Positions 56,195 to 64,000 of a DNA stretch of 64,000 nt are shown here, piece after piece. Location: positions 186,001-250,000 of the forward strand of contig CAJNBW010000001.1 in the NCBI GenBank assembly GCA_905221105.1, given 5' to 3'. The DNA is from a bacterium. GTDB taxonomy: Bacteria; Bacillota; Bacilli; Lactobacillales; Streptococcaceae. Each line of letters opens with the position of its first letter. The first letter of the stretch is position 1. The position numbers and the translations under genes are program-made. Under the pieces are notes generated by a model. The model saw only the letters and a program-made list of their open reading frames with translations, searched no databases and had not been told where the DNA came from.

Positions 56195-57361
56195 TTAACG
56201 TTTGGCAAAAGTCGTCACAATCCGCTGACAGACTTCTTGCAGCAGAGATTTAGGCATGGCTACATTGAGGCGGGCATGGAGACTTCCTTCCTCTCCAAAA
56301 TCCAAACCACGGTTCAAAATAACCTTGGCTTCATTTCTCAAAAGCTCTTGCAATGTTTCATCAGTCAGGTCATAGGCTGAAAAATCAAGCCAAATCAAAT
56401 AGGTTCCTTGCGGTTTCATGACCTTGATTTTAGTCTCTTTGCCAAATAGATCGACCACATAGTTGATATGGTCTTCAAAGACTTGCTTGAGTTCCTCTAG
56501 CCAATCCTTCCCATAGCGATAAGCAGCTTCTGTCGCCAAATAACCCAAACCTGAAATTTCATGTTGATTATTGGCCAACTGGCGTTTCTGATAAGCCACT
56601 CTCAACTTAGGATTTTCAATGACTGCATAGGAATTTTTTGTTCCAGCAATGTTAAAGGTTTTAGTGGCACTAGTCAAGACAATAGCAAATTCTTTAAAGT
56701 CAGGGTTAATGGTATTGAAAGAATGATGCTTGTGACCAAAGAGGGCCAAATCTTGGTGAATCTCATCTGAAACCAAGAAAACACCGTGTTTTTGGCAAAG
56801 TTGGCCAATCTTTTCCAACACTTCTTTTTCCCACACACGTCCACCAGGATTGTGAGGATTGCAGAGAATATAGAGTTTCACATCCTCTTCTACCAAATCC
56901 TTCTCCAGTTGGTTAAAGTCAATCTCAAACAGCCCATCCTTTTCCACCAAAGAATTGGTAATCAATCTGCGGTTGTTCAACTTGACACTGCGAGCAAAAG
57001 GCGGATAGACAGGTGTGTTAATCAGAACTGCTTCGCCTTCTTTTGTGAAGGCTTGAATGGCTGTTGAGATGGCCGGTACTACACCCTCGATAAAGACAAG
57101 GGCTTCTTTGTCAAAGTGGTAACCGTGTTGTGTAGCTTCCCACTTTTGAACTTCCTTAATTAAATCATCACTGGCATAAGTATAGCCATAAACCAGTTGG
57201 TCTGCGTAAGTTTGCACGGCTTGGCGGATTTCAGGCAAGACTACAAAGTCCATATCCGCTATCCAAGCTGGTAGGACTTCACTATCCGTTTCCGCCTCTT
57301 TCCATTTATAGGTATGATGCCCTAAACGATTAGGCAGGCTTGTAAAATCATATTTTCCCAT
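56195..57361 (-). CDS. patB: PLP-dependent C-S lyase/aminotransferase, PatB/MalY type
   Basis: 388 residues. Cleaves cystathionine or cysteine-type C-S bonds; fold type I. The PLP Lys is in LTSATKTFNIAGTKNSYAVI near residue 235; CNPHNPGGRVW and SDEIHQDLAL are the substrate and PLP Asp motifs. The start at 57361 has AAGGATAAGACAAAG before ATG. It follows the cystathionine gene by 7 bases in one operon, giving a two-gene sulfur amino-acid unit (cystathionine formation and cleavage). Confidence 0.92.
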   Translation of the reverse strand: MGKYDFTSLPNRLGHHTYKWKEAETDSEVLPAWIADMDFVVLPEIRQAVQTYADQLVYGYTYASDDLIKEVQKWEATQHGYHFDKEALVFIEGVVPAISTAIQAFTKEGEAVLINTPVYPPFARSVKLNNRRLITNSLVEKDGLFEIDFNQLEKDLVEEDVKLYILCNPHNPGGRVWEKEVLEKIGQLCQKHGVFLVSDEIHQDLALFGHKHHSFNTINPDFKEFAIVLTSATKTFNIAGTKNSYAVIENPKLRVAYQKRQLANNQHEISGLGYLATEAAYRYGKDWLEELKQVFEDHINYVVDLFGKETKIKVMKPQGTYLIWLDFSAYDLTDETLQELLRNEAKVILNRGLDFGEEGSLHARLNVAMPKSLLQEVCQRIVTTFAKR

Positions 57362-57368
57362 CTTTGTC

Positions 57369-58463
57369 TTATCCTTCTAATGCTTGGCGCAAATCTGCAA
57401 TCAAATCTCTAGCATCTTCAATCCCAATTGACAAGCGCAAGAGGTCATCTGTCAAACCATAAGAATGGCGCACTTCTGCTGGAATATCAGCGTGAGTTTG
57501 AGTTGTTGGATAGGTAATGAGACTTTCTACCCCACCTAAACTTTCTGCAAAGGAGAAGACCTTGAGACTATTCAAGATATGAGGAATGCGTGTTTCATCC
57601 GCTACTTTAAAGGAAATCATACCTCCACGACCAGTGTAGAGAACTTCCTTAACTGCTGGAGAATCCTTCAAAAAGGCAACCACTTCTTGGGCATTAGCTG
57701 TTGAGCGCTCCATACGAAGAGATAGGGTCTTGAGACCACGAATCAATTGATAACTATCAAACGGAGACAAGACTGCCCCTGTCGTATTGAGATTGTAGAA
57801 AAGCTTCTCGTATAGTTCTAAACTACTGGTCACAACCACTCCAGCCAAGACATCATTGTGCCCTGCTAGATACTTGGTTGCTGAATGGAGAACGATATCT
57901 GCCCCATCTTCAATCGGACGTTGGTAGATCGGGCTGTAGAAGGTATTGTCCACTACCACTTTGGCACCCTTAGCATGAGCCAATTTTGCTAGTTTTTCGA
58001 TATCAAATTCTAACATCAAGGGATTGGTTGGCGTTTCGATATAGAGAACATCCACGTCTTTTTCTAACTCGGCAATCAACTCTTCTTCTGTATTGGCATA
58101 GGTAAAATGGAAACGGCCTTCCTGCTCCACTTGGTTGAACCAGCGGAAAGAACCTCCGTAAAGGTCACGGACAGCCAAAACCTTACTTCCTACTGGGAAA
58201 ACGCTAAAGGCCAATACAATAGCTGACATCCCTGAGCTAGTCGCTAGGGCATAGTCTGCTGACTCAATGGCCGCCAAGACTTCCTCCGCCTTACTACGAG
58301 TTGGGTTTTTGGTACGCGTATAGTCAAAGCCAGTAGACTGACCAAACTCTGGATGCTGATAGGTCGTTGAAAAATGTAGCGGTGTTACCAAAGCTCCTGT
58401 CGCTTCGTCTGACTTGATACCCGCCTGGGCCAAAATTGTGTTTATGTGTAATTCCTTGCTCAT
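57369..58463 (-). CDS. metB: Cystathionine gamma-synthase/lyase, Cys/Met metabolism PLP enzyme
   Basis: 364 residues. Fold type I PLP enzyme of the MetB/MetC/CGL family. Tyr/Arg in DYTRTKNPTR near 49, Asp in KVVVDNTFYSPIYQRP, PLP Lys in LHSATKYLAGHNDVLAG near 195. The exact reaction (synthase or lyase) cannot be fixed from sequence. First gene with patB; extended -10 promoter upstream, with AAATTTGGAGGTATTGT before ATG. Confidence 0.9.
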   Translation of the reverse strand: MSKELHINTILAQAGIKSDEATGALVTPLHFSTTYQHPEFGQSTGFDYTRTKNPTRSKAEEVLAAIESADYALATSSGMSAIVLAFSVFPVGSKVLAVRDLYGGSFRWFNQVEQEGRFHFTYANTEEELIAELEKDVDVLYIETPTNPLMLEFDIEKLAKLAHAKGAKVVVDNTFYSPIYQRPIEDGADIVLHSATKYLAGHNDVLAGVVVTSSLELYEKLFYNLNTTGAVLSPFDSYQLIRGLKTLSLRMERSTANAQEVVAFLKDSPAVKEVLYTGRGGMISFKVADETRIPHILNSLKVFSFAESLGGVESLITYPTTQTHADIPAEVRHSYGLTDDLLRLSIGIEDARDLIADLRQALEG

Positions 58464-58489
58464 ACAATACCTCCAAATCTATAGTAACT

Positions 58490-58498
58490 ATTGTACCA
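58490..58498 (-). promoter_or_regulatory. Extended -10 promoter of the metB-patB operon
   Basis: Minus strand TGGTACAAT, 26 bases before the start. A short ATAGTTACTAT palindrome lies just downstream, a possible operator. Confidence 0.6.
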
Positions 58499-58574
58499 CT
58501 TATTTTCATCAACTCATTTTCTTCTTTTCAAGAGCTAGCTATAGTTTCAAACTATATACTTATGGAGTAAAGCT

Positions 58575-58607
58575 AAAAAGAATCCAGAAAATATTCCAGA
58601 TTCTTTT
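58575..58607 (-). terminator. Terminator of the 151-residue gene
   Basis: AAAGAATCTGGAA-TATT-TTCTGGATTCTTT with T-rich ends on the minus strand. Confidence 0.8.
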
Positions 58608-58627
58608 GTGAAAATCCTTGCTAGGGC

Positions 58628-59083
58628 TTACTTTGACTGATAGAAATCCTGTTGGGCTAAATAGTCATAATGCTCTTTGTTAAATTGATATTGACCCACA
58701 CGCTGACTAACCTGACCAACATCCACGGAAAAAATATAGGCTTCATTTTGATAGTTCCAATTAAGTCTAACTGTATTCAAGACTGGCTTATAAGTAAAAT
58801 CTTTAACCTGATTCCAAGGCATCTCAAGGACTTGATTAAAACGATTCTCAGTTACATCACTGATGTCCATCAAATAGATCCCCTTAGATGTGAATGCCAG
58901 AATCTTAGGCTTCACACTCGACTGAACATAGTAACTTCCTCCTACAATGAAGAAATCTATAAAAGATTTCATCCATGTCTTTTTCTTAAAGGCCATCAGA
59001 AAATTCTTTTGCCCTTCAATGCGACAAGTTGACAGAAATGATGCAATCTGTTTTTCTGTTGCAAACTCCATAATAGCGCCCAT
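58628..59083 (-). CDS. Conserved hypothetical, PH-like domain
   Basis: 151 residues. MGAIMEFATEKQIASFLSTC, one weak hydrophobic segment (SFIDFFIVGGSYYVQSS), then ILAFTSKGIYLMDISDVTENRFNQVLEMPWNQVKDFTYKP, a beta-strand-rich pattern like bacterial PH domains. Function unknown. Strong ribosome site TGGAGGTAACATC before ATG 59083. It is preceded by a long leader with its own promoter, so it may carry regulation. No partner gene. Confidence 0.75.
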   Translation of the reverse strand: MGAIMEFATEKQIASFLSTCRIEGQKNFLMAFKKKTWMKSFIDFFIVGGSYYVQSSVKPKILAFTSKGIYLMDISDVTENRFNQVLEMPWNQVKDFTYKPVLNTVRLNWNYQNEAYIFSVDVGQVSQRVGQYQFNKEHYDYLAQQDFYQSK

Positions 59084-59283
59084 GATGTTACCTCCATAAC
59101 GATTAGTAAATAGGCAAATAAGAACTCTTCACATAAAGAAGAACCTATCATTTGTTCCATTTTATCTTACTTTTCCAGTAGATGACATCCCTCCTGTAAC
59201 ATTACCCCAGCGTGTGCATACTTCAATCAACATTGGGTAGATTTTCGAAAATAGGGTCTCACGTTTTTGTTATATTCATTATA
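59084..59283 (-). promoter_or_regulatory. Long leader with own promoter upstream of the 151-residue gene
   Basis: Extended -10 TGTTATAAT (TATAAT at 59278-59283) on the minus strand gives a leader of about 185 bases. It contains TATTTTCGAAAAT-type hairpin, TACCC ... GGGTA pairing and ATAGG ... CCTAT around TTCTTC/GAAGAG. No known riboswitch recognised. 59284-59350 has nothing visible. Confidence 0.5.
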
Positions 59284-59350
59284 ACATAAATCCAGTTAAC
59301 AAATTAAAAAATGTAAGTACTTTTCTTCCAACTTCGCTATCATTCTATTA

Positions 59351-59384
59351 AAAAACGACGGCTTCTTTCGAAACCATCGTTTTC
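59351..59384 (-). terminator. aliB terminator
   Basis: AAAACGATGGTTTC-GAAAG-AAGCCGTCGTTTT on the minus strand. Confidence 0.85.
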
Positions 59385-59395
59385 TTTAAAAATCC

Positions 59396-61354
59396 TTATT
59401 TGACATGTTTTGCCAATTCTTCTTGGGCTTTTTTATTGGATTCTTCTTTTTCTTTCAACCATTTTTCTTTGGCTTTTTCATATTCATCTTTTGTGACTGT
59501 CTTATCTTGTAATTTGAGGTATTTATATGATTCGACCCCTTTATTACCAGCTAATGAATATGGTGATGAGAAAGGAACAATTTTTCTCAATGTTGGTGTT
59601 CCACCAAGCGAAACATTTGGAATTGCTAGAGAGCTATCCACCAACCAAGCTTGAGCATCTGCATATTTTTCATAACGTTTAGCTGGATCTTGCTCCTTGT
59701 TAGCCTCTTCCAACATTTGAGTGTAGACATCCAGCCCAACAGCCTTGGCCTTGTCATTGGCTTCACCCGGCTCTAAACCTAGATTTTGCATCAAACCACC
59801 AGAATTAACGTTAAAGACATCCAGATAGGTTGAAGGATCTTGATAGTCTGCACTCCAACCACCGTTGTACAGATCATAATCCTTCTGAGCTGCTGTCTGA
59901 GCTAAATAGCTTGTATTATCAAAGTCTTCAGTAGAGAGTTGGTGAACATCAATCACAACATTATCTGAACCCAAGACAGATTCAATTGATTGTTTCATGG
60001 AATTGATTCCTTGAATCTCTGCCTTATTCGTCAAATCTACAGTTTTATCTAAGTGGATAGGGAATTGGACTCCTTTGGCTTGGAGTTCTTTCTTAGCTTC
60101 AGCAAATTTAGCTTTAGCTTTTTCTGGATTGTAGTATGGATCCTGGGCATCCGCAAAGTTGATTCCTTGCCATTCCTTACCATAATTGACCATCTTAGAG
60201 GCTACTACTTCACCAAAGTCTTTACCGTTAATACTTACGAAGTTTGGAGGAACGACGAGGTTACGCAAAATCTTAGTTGCCCCCTCTTCTCCTTGAGATT
60301 GAGCCCCGTAAGCTGTACGGTCATAGGCAAAATTAATGGCTTGACGGAAGTTTTTATTAAGAACTGCTTCTTGAGTCGATTTCTTCTCAGCATCACTTGT
60401 TTTGGAAGTGAATTTATAAGATTTTCTATCTAAGTTGAAGTTTAAGAAGTAAGAGGTAGCATCTTGCATGCTATAGATGATATTGTCCTTATTCTTCTCT
60501 TTGATTCCTTCGAAGCTCGAACTGTTTGGATAGAGACGAGCATAACTGTAAGCCCCCTCCACAAAGTTACGAGCCAGTGCATCTTGGTCACTACCATCAT
60601 AATAGGCCAATTTGACATCATCTACAAAGACATTTTTAGCATCCCAGTAGTTAGGATTTTTCTTGTATTCGATGACCGATTTTGAAACAAAGGATTTCAT
60701 CAAGAAAGGTCCATTGTACAAAATACTTGAAGGATCAACTGTTCCAAAATCATCCCCTTTTGATTTCAAGAAATCCGCATTGACTGGGAAGAGAATCGTT
60801 GAAGTTGTTTTTGAGTTCCAGTAAGGTTCTGGTCGTGCCAAGGTATATTGAACGGTTTGGTCATCAAGAGCCTTGACTCCGACAGTTGAAAAGTCGCTTG
60901 TTTTACCAGTGATATAGTCATCTAAACCTGCAACGGATTCTTGCACTAAGTACAAGGCTTCTGATTTTTTATCAGCCGCATATTTCAAACCAGTGACAAA
61001 ATCTTGGGCAGTTACAGGAGCATATTCATCTCCATCTGCAGTATACCATTTAGCATCTTTACGCAGTTTATAGGTATAGGTCAAACCGTCTTGAGAAACA
61101 GTCCAATCCTCTGCCAAGGATGGAATATAGTTTCCGTACTGGTCATTTTCCATGAGCCCATCTACCAAATTAACCACGATATCACTGGTTGTTGCACGGT
61201 TTTCTGCTAGATAGTTCAAACTAGATGGATCACTTGAGTAAACATAATTGTATGTTTTTGATGCTGTGCTAGAATTTCCACACGCGCTTAATAAAATACC
61301 TGCACTTAACACGACACCTGCAAGCGTTGCATACTTGGCCTTAGACTTTTTCAT
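59396..61354 (-). CDS. aliB: Oligopeptide-binding lipoprotein, AliB/AmiA type
   Basis: 652 residues. Signal peptide with lipobox LSAC (Cys about 25): LAGVVLSAGILLSACGN. SBP_bac_5 (OppA) domain: YVYSSDPSSLNYLAENRATTSDIV, LAEDWTVSQDGLTYTYKLR, WYTADGDEYAPVTAQDFVTGL, and the C-terminal YNGGWSADYQDPSTYLD. It feeds the Ami permease with oligopeptides; no permease genes are adjacent, as for the stand-alone ali genes of pneumococci. Ends in a charged KEESNKKAQEELAKHVK tail. Strong promoter and ribosome site (CAGGAGGTTCTGGAA). Confidence 0.92.
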   Translation of the reverse strand: MKKSKAKYATLAGVVLSAGILLSACGNSSTASKTYNYVYSSDPSSLNYLAENRATTSDIVVNLVDGLMENDQYGNYIPSLAEDWTVSQDGLTYTYKLRKDAKWYTADGDEYAPVTAQDFVTGLKYAADKKSEALYLVQESVAGLDDYITGKTSDFSTVGVKALDDQTVQYTLARPEPYWNSKTTSTILFPVNADFLKSKGDDFGTVDPSSILYNGPFLMKSFVSKSVIEYKKNPNYWDAKNVFVDDVKLAYYDGSDQDALARNFVEGAYSYARLYPNSSSFEGIKEKNKDNIIYSMQDATSYFLNFNLDRKSYKFTSKTSDAEKKSTQEAVLNKNFRQAINFAYDRTAYGAQSQGEEGATKILRNLVVPPNFVSINGKDFGEVVASKMVNYGKEWQGINFADAQDPYYNPEKAKAKFAEAKKELQAKGVQFPIHLDKTVDLTNKAEIQGINSMKQSIESVLGSDNVVIDVHQLSTEDFDNTSYLAQTAAQKDYDLYNGGWSADYQDPSTYLDVFNVNSGGLMQNLGLEPGEANDKAKAVGLDVYTQMLEEANKEQDPAKRYEKYADAQAWLVDSSLAIPNVSLGGTPTLRKIVPFSSPYSLAGNKGVESYKYLKLQDKTVTKDEYEKAKEKWLKEKEESNKKAQEELAKHVK

Positions 61355-61386
61355 TTCCAGAACCTCCTGATTTAAATATTTGTTTT

Positions 61387-61415
61387 ATTATACAGACTAA
61401 CTACTTTTTAGTCAA
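61387..61415 (-). promoter_or_regulatory. aliB promoter
   Basis: TTGACT (61410-61415), 17-base spacer, TATAAT (61387-61392) on the minus strand. Confidence 0.88.
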
Positions 61416-61491
61416 GTGTTTTTTGACATAAAATTCAATTACTTTCGTTATTTATTCTCTATTTTACATTTCATATCCAATTCTAACAATA

Positions 61492-61545
61492 AAAAATGAA
61501 TAAGAGAGTGTTTTGGTTTTTAAAAAACTCAACTTATTCATTTTA
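61492..61545 (-). terminator. Terminator after the flippase gene
   Basis: AATGAATAAG ... CTTATTCATT with an inner GAGT/ACTC pairing, on the minus strand. Confidence 0.75.
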
Positions 61546-61560
61546 TTTATAAATTATTTT

Positions 61561-63198
61561 TTAAGAAATTTTTAATTTTGCTCGCAGGCGATCTGCTTGG
61601 GCTTTTCCAATTACCTTATCCAACAAACGGGTACGGAGACTCATGATTCCATAAACACCCCCACCCATGGCACCGACAAGGGCTACATATAGGAAACTCC
61701 ACAAACGTCCACTTGGTTGGAAGACAAATCCTAAAATCCACTGCAATGTCCCAACTACTAGAAACATGAAAAGAGTTAACAAACTGATTAAAATGGTTCG
61801 TTTCAAAATCACCTTGCGCTTGACACCAGTTACCTTACAAATATCCCGATACATCAAAACATTAGGAATAATGAGGCCAATGGTTGTGGAAATCAAAGGT
61901 CCGTAACTGTGAAAGAGAGCAATGGTTGGAAGTTGCAAGACCAGCTTGGCAATGGAACCATAGATAAAATAGAGAACTGCCTTGCGGTTGCGGAACATGG
62001 CTTGAAGCATGGGAGACAAGACCATGTACAAGCCTAAAATAGTAGACTGCAAAACTGCAAAGACAAACAAGCCCATAGCCAAACTATCTGGCTTGCCATA
62101 GAAGACTGTATAAAGAGGTTCTCCTACCATGACCACCCCAACCGTTGCTGGTAGCAAGAATAGGAAAAGCATGGTAATGCTGTCCTGAACGAGTCGAGAA
62201 GCTGCCTTCAAGTCTCCCTTGACATAGTTTTCAGTCAAAAGTGGTAACCCTACACTCCCAATCGAAACCCCAACAGAAATCAAAATCATAGTGATTTTAT
62301 TAGGATTGGCTGAGAAATAAGAAAACATGACAACCAAGTCTTCATTACTATAGTTGGTAAACCAGCTCATACTATTGATAAAGGTCATCTGGTCCAGAAT
62401 CTGGAAGAGCTGGATAGCAGAACCTGTTAGTATAAAAGGAATGGCTTCCTTAATGGTATCGATCAAAAGACGCTTACTATTAATCTTATCTCCTGTTTCA
62501 AGGACTCTTTTAAGTAATCCTTCTTTGGCAAGGAAATAGATCAAAACTGCAAAACTGGCTACCATGCCGACAAAGGCAGCAAAGGTGGATTGGGTAACCG
62601 CTGCTAGATAATCTCCTGAGCCCATTTTCATAATCATAAAGGTAGCCAAGAGCATCCAGATTACACGAATGACCTGTTCAGCGATTTGGCTCATAGCATA
62701 AGGTTTCAGGTTATTCATCCCTTGGAAGAAACCTCGGATAACACTCATAGATGGGAAAATCAAGACCGCCCAAGCCAAGCTCTGCATGATTGGGATCAAG
62801 TCTTTCCCCACACCCGATAAGTCTGCTAGCCAAGGAGCAAAGACATACAAGACTAATGCAAAGACCAGACCTAGTCCTGTCATAAAGCCTAAAAAGCTCC
62901 GAATCAGGGCAAAGCTGTGCTCTTCTTCTCTCATGGTATTGTACTTGGCCACTTGCTTGGCCACCGCAACTGGAATACCCGCTGTTGAAATCAGCAAGAA
63001 CCAGGCATAGATATTGTAGCCCATGGTAAAGAGACCATTTGCTGTAGCCGCATAAGACCCCATCCAGATGTACCAAGGGATAATATAGATGGCCCCAAGC
63101 AGGCGACTGATAAAGTTACTAGCCGTTAGCCAAGCAGTCCCCCGTAACATCTGGGCCTGCTGGTGATTGTTTTCGTGCGACATAGATTCCTCATTCAA
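61561..63198 (-). CDS. murJ: MOP-superfamily lipid II flippase, MurJ/YtgP type
   Basis: 545 residues with about fourteen transmembrane helices, MVF/MATE-like. GTAWLTASNFISRLLGAIYIIPWYIWMG and SVIRGFFQGMNNLKPYAMSQIAEQVIRV are the family motifs (PSS-type polysaccharide/MurJ). YtgP-type members flip lipid II across the membrane in streptococci; the distance from canonical MurJ means the name is by family. Ends KAQADRLRAKLKIS. The gene is divergent from murE with 90 bases between, so both lie on wall synthesis. Confidence 0.88.
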   Translation of the reverse strand: MNEESMSHENNHQQAQMLRGTAWLTASNFISRLLGAIYIIPWYIWMGSYAATANGLFTMGYNIYAWFLLISTAGIPVAVAKQVAKYNTMREEEHSFALIRSFLGFMTGLGLVFALVLYVFAPWLADLSGVGKDLIPIMQSLAWAVLIFPSMSVIRGFFQGMNNLKPYAMSQIAEQVIRVIWMLLATFMIMKMGSGDYLAAVTQSTFAAFVGMVASFAVLIYFLAKEGLLKRVLETGDKINSKRLLIDTIKEAIPFILTGSAIQLFQILDQMTFINSMSWFTNYSNEDLVVMFSYFSANPNKITMILISVGVSIGSVGLPLLTENYVKGDLKAASRLVQDSITMLFLFLLPATVGVVMVGEPLYTVFYGKPDSLAMGLFVFAVLQSTILGLYMVLSPMLQAMFRNRKAVLYFIYGSIAKLVLQLPTIALFHSYGPLISTTIGLIIPNVLMYRDICKVTGVKRKVILKRTILISLLTLFMFLVVGTLQWILGFVFQPSGRLWSFLYVALVGAMGGGVYGIMSLRTRLLDKVIGKAQADRLRAKLKIS

Positions 63199-63275
63199 TT
63201 TTGATAACTAGGAAAAACTCCTTATCTTCCATTATAAACTTTTCCTTGTTACTTGTAAATTTGCGACTTTCGGTT

Positions 63276-63281
63276 TACAAT
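63276..63281 (+). promoter_or_regulatory. -10 box of murE, leaderless arrangement
   Basis: TTTACAATAGAAAGTATG: TACAAT ends seven bases before ATG 63289, so transcription would start at about the A of ATG. Confidence 0.6.
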
Positions 63282-63288
63282 AGAAAGT

Positions 63289-64000
63289 ATGATAAAGATT
63301 GAAACCGTATTAGATATATTAAAGAAAGATGGTCTCTTCCGCGAGATTATCGACCAAGGGCACTACCACTACAACTATAGCGATGTCGTCTTTGACACCA
63401 TCTGCTATGACAGCCGCAAGGCCAAAGAGAAGAGCCTCTTTTTCGTCAAGGGCGCTGCCTTTAAGAAGGAATTTCTGCTTTCAGCCATCTCTCAAGGACT
63501 CGGTTGGTATGTGGCTGAAAAGGACTATGAGGTTGGTATTCCTGCCATTATCGTCAGTGATATAAAGAAAACCATGAGTTTGATTGCTATGGAGTTTTAT
63601 GGCAATCCACAGGAAAAACTTAAACTCCTGGCCTTTACTGGAACCAAGGGTAAGACAACAGCAGCCTATTTTGCCTATAACATTTTGTCTCAAGGGCATC
63701 GAGCTGCTATGTTGTCGACCATGAATACAACTCTAGATGGTAAAACTTTCTTTAAGTCAGCATTGACAACTCCTGAGAGTATTGACCTCTTTGACATGAT
63801 GAATCAAGCTGTGCAAAATGACCGCACCCACCTCATCATGGAAGTATCCAGTCAAGCCTATCTAGTCAAACGTGTCTATGGTCTAACCTTTGATGTGGGA
63901 GTTTTCCTCAATATCAGCCCAGACCATATTGGCCCTATTGAACACCCTAGCTTTGAAGACTACTTCTACCACAAACGTCTCTTGATGGAAAACAGCCGAG
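63289..64000 (+). CDS. murE: UDP-N-acetylmuramyl tripeptide synthetase MurE (L-lysine-adding), 5' part
   Basis: Partial: 237 codons visible, continuing past the right edge. [15 protein letters not shown], the sugar-binding segment [24 protein letters not shown]-loop [14 protein letters not shown] near 121-133, [38 protein letters not shown] and [24 protein letters not shown] are typical of MurE. Streptococcal MurE adds L-Lys to UDP-MurNAc-L-Ala-D-Glu; the amino-acid selectivity motif is not yet in view. No Shine-Dalgarno precedes the ATG. Confidence 0.94.
   Translation, partial: MIKIETVLDILKKDGLFREIIDQGHYHYNYSDVVFDTICYDSRKAKEKSLFFVKGAAFKKEFLLSAISQGLGWYVAEKDYEVGIPAIIVSDIKKTMSLIAMEFYGNPQEKLKLLAFTGTKGKTTAAYFAYNILSQGHRAAMLSTMNTTLDGKTFFKSALTTPESIDLFDMMNQAVQNDRTHLIMEVSSQAYLVKRVYGLTFDVGVFLNISPDHIGPIEHPSFEDYFYHKRLLMENSR

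Overview
This window comes from a low-GC streptococcus of the Mitis group (S. pneumoniae, S. mitis or a close relative). The evidence is two BOX repeats, a choline-binding surface protein, a ZmpB-type metalloprotease with an N-terminal sortase motif, the copY-cupA copper locus, lactate oxidase, the Etrx1/CcdA/MsrAB redox operon, an AliB-type oligopeptide lipoprotein and typical Streptococcus promoters (TTGACA-N17-TATAAT or extended -10). I cannot fix the species from sequence alone. No rRNA, tRNA, CRISPR array or intact insertion sequence was seen.

Layout. 0-0.6 kb: end of a copper operon (cupA start, copY, two operator copies). 0.7-5.2 kb: a BOX element, lactate oxidase (lctO), then a polar amino-acid ABC importer (two permeases, ATPase, lipoprotein). 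5.3-6.8 kb: pyrFE behind a PyrR-type attenuator. 6.9-12.8 kb: cell-division and wall genes murD-murG-divIB, then typA with a small membrane protein. 12.9-20.4 kb: housekeeping genes (rsuA-type pseudouridine synthase, DUF4190 protein, rhodanese-like/YqgQ pair, LysR regulator, SDR, rnz, hflX, miaA, and a 56-residue DUF3042 protein). 20.5-26.2 kb: thyA, glucokinase, a choline-binding LdcB-like carboxypeptidase, an alpha/beta hydrolase and fused pabBC. 26.3-32.9 kb: the very large zinc metalloprotease and a UPF0340 gene. 32.9-37.9 kb: a YesMN-type two-component system and the extracytoplasmic thiol/methionine-sulfoxide repair operon ccdA-etrx-msrAB.

37.9-46.2 kb is the most plastic part. It holds an Rpn-family nuclease/transposase broken by a 22-bp tandem duplication, a second Rpn fragment, a BOX element, an array of degenerate repeats, nadE-pncB (NAD synthesis from nicotinate), an XRE regulator with a membrane partner, an AT-rich ABC exporter whose ATPase is split by a one-base frameshift, and a HAD-hydrolase relic. 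From remembered pneumococcal gene order, the genes left and right of it are far apart in S. pneumoniae TIGR4, so this may be a rearrangement junction.

46.3-64 kb: an amino-acid permease, then a wall/DNA-metabolism cluster read leftward (SNF2-SWIM helicase, a hypothetical, murC, two GNAT acetyltransferases, mltG, greA), a sulfur amino-acid pair (cystathionine enzyme and PatB/MalY lyase), a small protein behind a long leader, aliB, the lipid II flippase-type gene murJ/ytgP, and divergently the start of murE. Peptidoglycan genes recur through the window: MurD, MurG, MurC and MurE precursor steps, the MurJ flippase, DivIB, MltG, and the surface carboxypeptidase.

No wholly new multi-gene system was found. 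The strongest unusual items are the choline-binding/LdcB fusion, the two mutational gene breaks (22-bp duplication, A-tract contraction), an unidentified leader RNA near 59.1-59.3 kb, and the leaderless LysR and murE genes.
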